In this document: piece after piece, positions 55,441 through 64,000 of the stretch
How positions within the stretch are numbered: the stretch's first letter is position 1
How the letters are laid out: every line of letters starts with the position of its first letter
Origin: Hemileia vastatrix
Taxonomy: Eukaryota; Basidiomycota; Pucciniomycetes; Pucciniales; Zaghouaniaceae
Assembly: GCA_030280995.1 (NCBI GenBank)
Contig: JASXTE010000011.1
Span: 25,011,817-25,075,816 of the forward strand
Length of the DNA stretch: 64,000 bases
Reading direction: 5' to 3'
Position numbers and translations under genes: made by a program
The notes under the pieces: model-generated
What the model saw: only the letters and a program-made list of their open reading frames with translations
Told to the model about the DNA's origin: nothing
Databases searched by the model: none

Positions 55441-56060
55441 TTTGTTGAGGAGGTGGAAACTCATTTTTCTGCACATTTAGGTTGTTTGATGGTAACTCTT
55501 AATGGTAAAGAGGTAAAGGCCTTGGTTGATTCAGGGTCTCAAATTAATCTAATTTCTTTAGAGCAAGCATTGATTATAGGCTTGCCAATTAAAACTGGTA
55601 CTGGGGGAAACCTCAGAGGTATTGGAGGGCATGCAACAGAGCTGATGGGTACAGGAGAGCATGTTAAGTTATGTTTTGGTGGATAAGTTGGAAAGGTTCA
55701 TTTCTATGTGGCCAGAAGGGTGGTTAAAACTGTTCTTGGTGGTCCTTTTTTGATGGATTTTGAGGCCCGGATTGGTTATCAAGCTGGAATGGGTATTAGT
55801 TTGGAGATAACTGGTGAGAATATGAGGAGGCTAAATATGCGGTTGGCACCTCCTGGAGACAAAGGTTGGGAGACATGGCCAGGGATCACTACTCTGTGTC
55901 AGTGTTGTACTTGCATCAAGAAGTGGTGTATTAAATGTACGGCTTCTGGTGGATTGTGTTTAGAGGGTAATTTTGGAGACCCACATTTTTTGGGGTAGTT
56001 GGGGCTTATCACTCTAATGTTGCAATCTCTCCCCAGGATGAGATCCCGGATTGCAATAGG
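55441..56060 (+). pseudogene. Gypsy-2 aspartic protease
   Basis: Encodes LGCLMVTLNGKEVKALVDSG, SQINLISLEQALIIGLPIKT and LRGIGGHATELMG. The catalytic D-S-G is intact. A TAA at 55684-55686 interrupts the frame (again explicable as CAA to TAA), and then VHFYVARRVVKTVLGGPFLM continues in frame to about 55998. A cysteine-rich stretch (CQCCTCIKKWCIKC) near 55900 is shared with no known domain that I recognise. Confidence 0.72.
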
Positions 56061-56069
56061 TCAGCTCAC

Positions 56070-56758
56070 TTGGAGATAATTCAAGTGGATTCTCAATTAT
56101 TTTCTGTTAATAATATTTTAAATTGTTATTATGTCTTCAAATTTTCGGTTTGTCTCACTTCTCTGTCAATTTTTTCAATCACATTCAAGAATGAATCAAG
56201 AGGGAAGATGGGAAATATTATGTTGAATAAAAATTGGAACAGTTTATTTTCTGACCTCCAGCAAGAGGATAAACAGCCAACTTTTTTTACAGGTGATTTT
56301 ATGATGGATAAGGGAATTAAAGGTGTTGGAAAAACTGTTGATAAACTAGACAAGGCAAAAGAGAAAAGGGTTAAATTTAAAAATGAAATAAAATATTTTT
56401 CTACGTATATTGATTCTGATTCTGACAAAGAAGTGAATTCCTTTGATGAAATTTCCAATTGCGATACAAAAATAAATATTTTACCTCAAGTTTATGTAGA
56501 TGTGGAGGCAGAAAAATATAAGAAGGTAGAAAATAAAATCCGACTGATTAATGAACCGCTACCAGCTGAATTAAATCCACCTTTGAGAAGACCAAGGCTA
56601 TCAAGAGATCCTTATGAATTTCCCTTGGTGAAGAATCTGCCCAAGTTTTCTGAAACGTCAAGAATCACTTTTGATAGATTAGGTGTTGTTGATTTTGGAC
56701 CTGATGGTTGGTTGTCTGGAGAAGAGAAGAAGTTGTTGTTAGATGTCAGCCAGGCTAC
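56070..56758 (+). pseudogene. Gypsy-2 pre-RT linker, truncated before RT
   Basis: Open frame with a charged linker (KAKEKRVKFKNEIKYFSTYI, DSDSDKEVNSF), then LNPPLRRPRLSRDPYEFPLV and FGPDGWLSGEEKKLLL. Gypsy-1 has LNPPLWRTVLSRNPYDTPL and FGPEDWFLKEEKNLLL at 5760-5930. The RT that should follow is absent; the sequence becomes unrelated at about 56758. Confidence 0.72.
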
Positions 56759-57984
56759 TAGACTTACCCAGTAAAATAATTAATTATCTTACTGAGATGA
56801 AGCCACACCTTTTAATCCTTATTAACATTTAATTATTTACTAGCTACTTATGTATTACTTACAACTAACTAGCTAAGTACAATAAGTAATGTAAGTAATT
56901 AATAGAAATAAGTAATTGTCACACACATTTTTACTCCCTAACACTGTGTTCAATAATACAGATGAGAGGGAATAAAAATAGTATTAAAAAATATAAAAAA
57001 TATAAAAAGAAGAAAATTTTCAAATTTCTTTATTTAGATTTTGTTGAATCTCCATTTTAAATCAAATGTTTTCTGTACTAAATGTGATGGACCAAGGGAT
57101 TCTAATTTTTATATCAAATAAAATGATACCTTTTATTTACGCACTATTTAGTATATTTTTTATTATTTCACATACACTCTTTATTTAGCTTCTTTTTTTT
57201 CACACCCTTGTATCAAGTGGTGTTAACTCCGTGTCTTTATTTCTCACATCTTTGCCTATAAATGGCCCTCTCTTTTTACTTTTCATGTAGGACTTACTTA
57301 CATTATTAAAAAAATTACTAAATTTAAATATTTATTACTATTTATTATTGTTTTTAGTACTTACAATTACGTAGTTCTAAATCATTTATAATAATAATAA
57401 TTAAAAACCCTACCTCTTATTATTTGAGTAAAGTAATCAAAAGATTAAAGAAAATACGTACAGTGTTAATTTTGAGTCCAATAACCCACTTGAAAACTTG
57501 TAGGACCTCCCAATTTCTCTTCTAGACCAAGGGGACCACCAAAAGTTGGAGGCCTTTCCAAATTGCCAACGGCGCATTGTTATCTTGAGGACCGGAGACC
57601 GTGGGATCATTGCCATTGAGGTACCTATAAGGAAGAGTGGATGACAAAAACAACGAATGTCATATATCACGTGACTTATTTTTTTTTGCTGCAAACGGGA
57701 ATTGAACCGCCCTCCAAAACTTAGGTTCATATATTGACTTTAGTCATATATTTTTGTGGTAATTATATTGATTACTATTCATAGGTCACTTTTCACTCTT
57801 CATACTGTATGTATTTCCTTTTACTCAGCACTATGTAAGTGGCATTAATTTGCTCATTTTACAGGGGGAGTTGACTGGTAAATTGTAATTATTTTTTTAA
57901 AATTTATTTTCCTAGTTGACAAAGATAGAGCAATTGTGTTCTTAGTCCTAGAAGTAATATTTTTTTTTTAAATTAATTGAAATT
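56759..57984. other. A+T-rich stretch, no supported gene
   Basis: No gene called. 57530-57735 is richer in G+C, and on the minus strand contains GGTTCAATTCCCG, a tRNA B-box-like sequence, without a matching A box or cloverleaf. It could belong to the 5' LTR or leader region of Gypsy-4, which was not delimited; a TATAAAT lies at 57258. Confidence 0.45.
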
Positions 57985-58455
57985 ATTTCAGTTGACATTG
58001 AGTCCTGGTAATTAAATATCCTTCAGTTGATCTAAATCCTGATAATTATCATAAATAAATTTTTTAAAATTAAAATTTATTTTTATTTCCTCAGTTAATT
58101 TCTTTTAAATCCTGGTTATAAGATTATTTTAAATTAATAAATAATTGATCATTATTTTCAGTTGATCTTTCTTTTTATTATTATTTTTTTTGTTCCATTT
58201 GACAAATTGCCTGAAAATAAAAATTTTAATTAATAAAAAATAAAACTATACTAAGTTATTTCAGTTGACATTGAGTCCTGGTAATTAAATATTCTTCACT
58301 TGATTTAAATCCTGATAATCATCAAAAATTTATTTGATTAAAAATTATTTTTATTTCTTCAGTTGATTTCTTGTATATCCTGGTTATAAGATTATTTTTT
58401 AAGTAATAAATAATTGATTATTATTTTTCAGTTGATTTTTATCCTGAGGAATTTT
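57985..58455 (+). repeat. Tandem duplication upstream of Gypsy-4 gag, period about 270 bp
   Basis: TTTCAGTTGACATTGAGTCC opens both copies, at about 57987 and 58259. TTTATTTCCTCAGTT / TTTATTTCTTCAGTT and a TCCTGGTTATAAGATTATTT block follow in each. Several CAG acceptor-like sites occur in each copy. It ends just before the gag start, so it is likely leader sequence. Confidence 0.75.
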
Positions 58456-58541
58456 ATAGTTTTTTTTTTCTTTTATAAAGCAAAAATAAAACTGATTCAT
58501 CTGATTGTTTCTTTCCCTCACTTCAGGTTAGATTTAAAACA

Positions 58542-61500
58542 ATGACTGACCAAGGTTTTTCTGCTGCACGTGAAGATGAACTGGATCTGATTGATTATGA
58601 TGAGGCTACTTCTGTGAGTTCTCCTTTAACTACAAAATTAGCTCAAATTAATAAATCATTGAACCAATCAGGAAGTGGAAATGGAGGAAGTGGAGATTCT
58701 GGTAGAGACAAATTCCCAGGAACAAAAACCTTCAATAAACCCCCCAGAAGAGCTTCCAAAAGGCTTCAATATAAAAAAGATGCCCTTAAACCAGCAGGTA
58801 AAAAATATCTCTACTCACATCAAGGAGTTGGGGACAGAAAACCTCAAGCTGAGGTCAAGGATAGACTGTCTAGAAGACAAGGTAAGAAAAGTAGAGTCTT
58901 TTCTTCAAGAGAAGAAGAAACCTCCTCCTCCAAAAGCCCTTCCCCAACTGGCCCCCCAGCAACAAGAAAAGGTGGAAGTCTCAAAGTGGAAGTGGGATTG
59001 GTTGAACACCCAGTGGGATTATCTGTCCCAACAGCAACAGCAACAAGCACCTCAGGCAGGTCCCTCAAGAACAAATCAGTTCAATCCAAAACCTCCTCAC
59101 CCCTATCAAGGAGGAAGAAGGATAAAGAAAAACCACATCCAATTCTTGCCCAAGCCATGGTAAGCCCCTCTATTGAATCTCAAGTACCATTTCTTGTAAC
59201 TGATTCAGTTCCTTCAGGTAATTCAGGAAAAGGAGATGAGACTGTGAGACCTGTAGAGGCTGAGAACAGTAGAAAAATTGCTCATATTTCAAATGTATCT
59301 AATCCTTTAGTTCTAATTTCTACTTCAATGATAAATCCTTATATGGATATTATTGATGAAACACTTGAGCCTGAGTTTTATGAGAATCTGGAAAGTTACT
59401 CTGTTTCCTTATTGAGAAACACTCCAGATGTAGCTAACATTAATGATGAATATTTGAGGGATATTATTGCTAAACAAAATCATACAATAAACAACATGCA
59501 ATTGACTCAGAAATATAATAGTTTGTTAACTGAACAGGGTTATCAAGCATTCAGGAGTGAGTTACAGAGAGTTTCTGATGATTTGTTTCATTACAAAGCA
59601 ACCCATGAAAAGAAAGTAGCTTTATGGCAAAATATCAAAAATGATTTGTCTAAACTGAAAGATACTGTATCTACCTGTTGCCTGGAGCTAGAGGTAGATA
59701 AGATGAACCTGAAAAGATTGAGTGATCATTATTTATCTTTTCAAAATAAAACCCAGTTATCTTTTGCAACAGTCAATGAGAGTTTATCTAGTCTTCCAAG
59801 AGTGAAAACCAGACTAACAACCATTGTAGAAAATTTGAATTCATTGTTTAATGATCAAAAATATTCTGAAATTTCTTTGAAGGAACATATGGTACAGGAT
59901 TCTCCAAGTTTACCTGTTGCTATTTCATCTAAAGTAAAATTAGATTCAGAAATGCCTGTTGATACCACTGAGTTTCCATCAAAAATTGATGATGCACCAG
60001 GATCCTCTACAGAAGTATTAAAAAATGTGATTACTGCACAATTGAAGAAGTTACAGCTGCTTCTTACTCAGAAACAAGCTAATAATAAGGAGGCTCCTTC
60101 AAATCAAAAGAATTGGCCAAAACTTGACCATAACCCAACATTTGATGGTGATTCTTCTTCTGATTGGCAGCAATTCATTTACAGAATTGATAACTTAAAA
60201 AATTCTTACAAGCTCCCAGATGAGGAAATTGTGTCCAAGTTAATTTCTTTGTTCACTAATGTTGCCCTAATGTGGTATGAATCTGTTCTCCTGGATAGGA
60301 ATGACTACTCATGGGAAGATTGGAAAAAATTGATTAAAGCACAGTTTGGTGGCTCCAAGTTCAGGATGGCTCAACAAAGGCAGTATGAGGAAACTAGATA
60401 CAGCTCTTCTACTGATAAACCTATTGAGTTCTTAATGAAACTTGTAAAAATCTTGAGGGCAATGGACCCAAATATGGAGTTTGAGTTATGGAAGGACAGG
60501 ATCCTTTATAAATTGCAAATGTCTTTGAGAGACTTGATAGTGGCTAGGACTGAGTTCTCCAGAGAACCTTCTTCTTTCATTAATACTTGCAATGAGATCC
60601 TTCTAAACAACAAGTATTTTGCCAGAAGATTCATTCCTAGGACCCCTTTGGAGAAATCCTCCACTTACCAACAGAAACCTCTGGAAAAGTTTGGTAAGCC
60701 TTCTTCCCCTGTTGCACCAAAAAAGTATGCAACAAACACTTGCTTCAAGTGCAACAAGCCTTGGAAGAAAGTCCATGTTTGTGACAAGAGGATAAATCTT
60801 GTTGAACAGACTGAGGAGCAGGTTGATGACACAATAGAATGGGATGATACTTCAAGTGATTGTGCCAGAAATATTTCATATGAATCTCAACAAGAAATCT
60901 TGATGCTGGAAGAAGATATTCATTATTTAAATACTATTGATATTGATAATAATGATTTATCTACAGTTGAGGATGCTGAGATCATAAGGAACATTGTGGA
61001 TAGCTCAACTGTTATTGCCCCTCTCAAAGCACCAGTCTTGATCAATGGAACCAGAATTGGAGTTTTTCTGGATTCTGGAGCTGGAGGAAGTGTAGTATCT
61101 GAAAAAGCATTTGCTTCAGTGGATCAAGACTATAAATCAAAACTGATGCCTATCATTTCTGAAAATTGGAAAGGTTATGGCTCTGTTTTGTCCCCCATTG
61201 GTAAATACAAAGCCACAGTGTTTTTTAAATATAACCATTGTTTTGTAAGAGCTATTTGTGATTTTTTTGTCATGAAAAATGATAATTTAAGCAGTTTTTT
61301 CATCATAGGAAATGACATTTTAACCAAATATGGCATAAAATTAGATCCTTCAAATCAATGCTTCACAATGGGGATAAATGGGAAGAGAAAATTTAAGATT
61401 TCCTCCCCAAAAAAATTGTTAAAACCAGAATTGAACACATGTAATTCTATGATTCAATATAAAGGAAGGTCTACAAAGGAAATGCATGCTCTTATTTCTG

Positions 61501-63021
61501 AAATTGACAATGCTTCTTTTGGAGAACAACTTTCTGGTGAGGATAAAGAGTCCATCATTAAATTGATTAAATATTTTCCTATGGCCTTTGCTCATGGGTC
61601 ACATGAACTAGTATTAGTTAAGGAAGAAATGAAACTTTCATTATCTTGTCCATTAATTGACATAACACCTAGTTTGAAGAAGAAGCCTTACTCTGCTTCT
61701 CCCACAAAGAGAAAAGATATTGAGGATAATATCTCTACCCTTTTGAAAATGAATATTATTGAAAAGGTAGTTGAAACAACTAAATATTGTGTTATCTCAC
61801 CTGTCCTAATTTCTTATGAGAAGTATAAAGCCAGTTTATGTGGTTATTTAGAGCATTGAATACTTATACTGTTGATGATATCTACCCTTTACCTAGAATT
61901 AGCTCTATACATGCTACCTTACAAGGTGCTAAATATATAAGCTGCTTGGATGGTAACAAGGGATATCACCAGGTACCTGTTGAGAGGAATCGCCAGAATT
62001 TTCTGATGATTTCTACTCATATGGGTATTTATAAGTATGTTAGGATGCCATTTGGTCCTAAAAATGCCCCTTCAGTTTTTCAAAAAGTTATGGATAACAA
62101 ATTCCATCAGGAGATGATTGAAGGATGGCTGATGGTTTATATTGATGATATCATTATATTCTCAAAAAAATTTGAGGACCATCTCAACCACCTGTGTAAA
62201 GTGTTCCACAAAATGGATGAAATAAATATGACACTTGCTTTGAAGAAATGTAAATTTGGTTTTCATTCCTTAAAAGTGCTGGGTGATGTTGTTTCAGGGT
62301 TACAGATATGTGCTGACCAAAATAAAGTGGCAGCTATACAGCAGGTGAAGGCTCCTACCACAGTTAGAGAGCTCCAGAGTTTTTTGGGAATGTGTGGATA
62401 CTATAGACAGTATATTAAAAATTACCAAGTCATAGCTTTACCCCTTACCCAACTGACTAGAAAGGATGTTGCTTTTGTCTGGAATAGTGAAAGGCAGAGA
62501 GCTTTTGACACTATGAAACACTGTTTGATTTCAGCACCAACTCTTGCTTTACCTGACTTTAATCAACCATTTGTTTTGTACACTGATGCCAGTTTTATTG
62601 GTCTTAGTACTGCCCTCCATCAAAAACAGGTTATGAATCATAAAGTATCAGAAGTAGTAATTTTTTATATTTCAAGAACTTTGAAAAACAGTGAATTGAA
62701 ATATGGTGCCACTCAGCTTGAATGTTTAACCGTAGTGTGGGCTCTAGAAAAGCTACATTATTACCTAGATGACCAGAAATTTGAACTTGTTACTGACTGC
62801 AGTGCAGTTAAATCCCTTTTAAACTTGAAAACACCTAACAGACATATGTTCAGATGGCAGTTAGCTGTTCAGGAATACAGAGGGAAAATGACAATTATTC
62901 ATAGGGCTGGTATTGTTCACTTAAATGTGGATATGTTATCAAGGTTACCTTTACCAAATGATGAATCTAATCCTGCTTATGATCCTGAGGATGAAATTAT
63001 TCATATTCATGGGATAAGTAT
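58542..63021 (+). pseudogene. Gypsy-4 gag-pol polyprotein, frameshifted, cut by LINE
   Basis: The open frame 58542-61859 (1105 codons) holds a disordered N-terminus, a gag domain (about residues 515-690, with WPKLDHNPTFDGDSSSDWQQ, ALMWYESVLL and WEDWKKLIKAQFGG), a zinc-knuckle-like CFKCNKPWKKVHVC (about residue 734), protease VFLDSGAGGSVVS (about 842; DSG intact) and the RT start. One missing base near 61840, in the DYRDLN motif, shifts the frame. The second frame, 61838 on, has LPRISSIHATLQG, MPFGPKNAPSVFQ, MVYIDDIIIFSK (YxDD intact), FLGMCGYYRQYI, RNase H VLYTDASFIGLS and VDMLSRLPLPND. It then joins LINE sequence at about 63022. Integrase is missing. It is the best-preserved relative of Gypsy-3. 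Confidence 0.87.
58675..59163 (+). other. Overlapping 162-codon ORF inside Gypsy-4 gag
   Basis: In the +1 frame relative to gag-pol. It starts ATG and has a clear coiled coil (NISTHIKELGTENLKLRSRI, DCLEDKVRKVESFLQEKKK), then a proline- and glutamine-rich tail (QQQQQQAPQAGPSRTNQFNP) ending PKPW. It reads more like gag sequence than the main frame does here. Either the main frame crosses the old gag between two compensating indels, or both frames are used. No separate initiation signal is evident. Confidence 0.4.
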
Positions 63022-64000
63022 TGCCTTCTCCTCCTACAAGTCCCCCCCTTTCTTTTCCCCAAAGGGCCTCCCTCAAGGGTCCCCTCTCTCCCCATTATTA
63101 TATGTCATTTATAACTTGCAACTCCTCTCCCTCCCCTCCCTTTCTTCTTCCTCCCTGTCACTAGGCTACATTGATTATATTATTTACCTCTCTGCTAACC
63201 CAGATCAGAATTTAGTGCTGAACAAGCTCTCTCTTTTAGGTTCTGAAGCGGTGGCTTGGGGCTTGAAACATGCTGCCATTTTTGATCTATCCAAAACCAA
63301 GTGGATGCTACTGACTAAGTGCTACCCCCTCCTTATCTTTTGATGGGAAAATTATTCCTCCTTCTTCCTCCCTCAAATGGCTAGGTGTACTGGTGGACCC
63401 TACTCTTTCCTTTCAATCCTATGGCAACACACTCATTGCTACTGGCCTTCTAGCTGCGGGAGCTATTCATCGCTTAGCCTCTTTGGGCTGGGGTTTCCCT
63501 CTCAAACAATACATGATCCTCATATCCTTGCTCATCCACTCCCAAAATGACTATGCTGCAATTGTGTGGCATCACCCCAGGAAACTTACACGCACGACCA
63601 GATTACTGCAAGTTGTAGATAATAAAGCTGTTCGTTGTGCTGTTGGATGTTTCCAATCCACCCCCACTTGCATTCTACTCCATGATTCCCATTCTCTCAC
63701 AAGCTTGCAAAGACTTGACCTGGCGGTATACAAAGGCTGGGCTTGTCTCCTAACCGTCCCGTCATCCAACCCCATGGCACGCCTTGCAAAGCTGGTGGCT
63801 GTCTCTTCCCTCCCTAAAGCTCATCTAAACCAATTTCATCTCTTATCCTCCAATAACATCTTCCCTAGCTCCCTTACCCTTGGTAACTTGGACTCCCGTC
63901 TCCCCCTCCCTCTTGCCCCCTGGTTTCCTCCCATATTCAAAAGAGTCATTTCCCCCTCCAAAGAGGAAGCACTGAACAGAGTTCACTCTCTCCTCCAACT
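63022..64000 (+). pseudogene. 5'-truncated LINE (non-LTR) reverse transcriptase, runs off the edge
   Basis: The sequence opens inside RT, at SYKSPPFFSPKGLPQGSPLS, the diagnostic non-LTR RT block, followed by PLLYVIYN. The catalytic box reads LGYIDYIIYLS, where a second Asp is expected after YID, so it is likely dead. SLLGSEAVAWGLKHAAIFDL and SKTKWM follow. A frameshift near 63320 moves the frame; from there it is open to the window end with LKWLGVLVDPTLSFQ, LLIHSQNDYAAIVWH and VDNKAVRCAVGCFQ, the thumb and connection regions. The 5' truncation is the usual result of target-primed reverse transcription. The clade is not determined (I/Jockey or Tad1-like). Confidence 0.82.

Larger units (their letters stand above)
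52072..56758 (+). mobile_element. Gypsy-2: truncated Ty3/Gypsy element
   Basis: 5' LTR, primer site, gag, protease and the pre-RT linker are present. RT, RNase H, integrase and 3' LTR are missing. Similarity to Gypsy-1 stops at about 56745-56758, just before the RT start, and unrelated A+T-rich DNA follows. The gag and linker match Gypsy-1 by eye, so both are one lineage. Confidence 0.8.

Noticed and set aside
57660..57735. tRNA gene or SINE head on the minus strand (GGTTCAATTCCCG)
   Set aside because: A B-box-like sequence is present, but the T stem pairs poorly and no A box, anticodon arm or acceptor stem can be formed at the right spacing.
63572..63775. Minus-strand 67-codon ORF
   Set aside because: Shadow of the LINE RT thumb region, which is open on the plus strand.

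Overview
The window looks like transposon-rich nuclear DNA of a rust-type basidiomycete (Pucciniales). That is an inference from four things: strongly A+T-rich sequence, layers of decayed LTR elements, one host gene split by 17 short introns, and a TET/JBP-like 2OG-Fe(II) oxygenase of the sort expanded in basidiomycetes. No rRNA, tRNA, CRISPR or bacterial-type operon was found. Only one gene looks like an ordinary host gene: an 18-exon major-facilitator transporter at 42993-45805, whose exon phases can be followed without a break. Nearly everything else is mobile DNA in various states of decay.

Layout. (1) 1-18.5 kb is a nest. A Ty1/Copia element on the minus strand is split in its RNase H domain by a 14-kb Ty3/Gypsy element (Gypsy-1, 433-14456). 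Gypsy-1 has two solo LTRs inside it: one of its own family, inverted, in gag (2732-4001), and one from a related family in the 3' LTR (12360-13423). Between integrase and 3' LTR Gypsy-1 holds a decayed, apparently spliced antisense ORF. (2) 18.5-25 kb is A+T-rich and gene-free, with a tandem array of hairpin units (about 18.97-19.38 kb) and a composite inverted-repeat element (22.2-24.55 kb). (3) 25.1-30.5 kb is a minus-strand chromodomain Gypsy (Gypsy-3), interrupted by a Harbinger MITE and by a 1.2-kb insert with long direct repeats. A broken spliced gene of unknown family follows (30.5-31.6 kb). (4) 32619-39984 is a complete PIF/Harbinger-like DNA transposon with matching termini and a TAATA direct repeat on both sides. 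It carries a DDE transposase, a C-rich/G-rich long inverted repeat, a TET/JBP-like oxygenase gene, a tandem repeat, and an oppositely oriented Myb/SANT-like gene. (5) 40-42 kb is a run of small TIR elements, some abutting at shared TA dinucleotides and one nested. (6) 43-45.8 kb is the host transporter. (7) 45.8-52 kb is A+T-rich and almost gene-free. (8) 52072-56758 is a truncated Gypsy (Gypsy-2: LTR, gag, protease, no RT). (9) 58.5-63.02 kb is a fourth Gypsy (same lineage as Gypsy-3), broken once by a frameshift and then joined to a 5'-truncated LINE that runs off the right edge.

How the parts work together. The Harbinger transposase and the Myb-like protein form the usual two-gene PIF/Harbinger set, and the 447-bp MITE at 27181 keeps only the ends of the same element. 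The oxygenase lies between them inside the same TIRs, so it is a candidate cargo gene acting on modified DNA bases. Several differences between repeat copies are CpG-to-TpG/CpA changes, which fits a genome with cytosine methylation.
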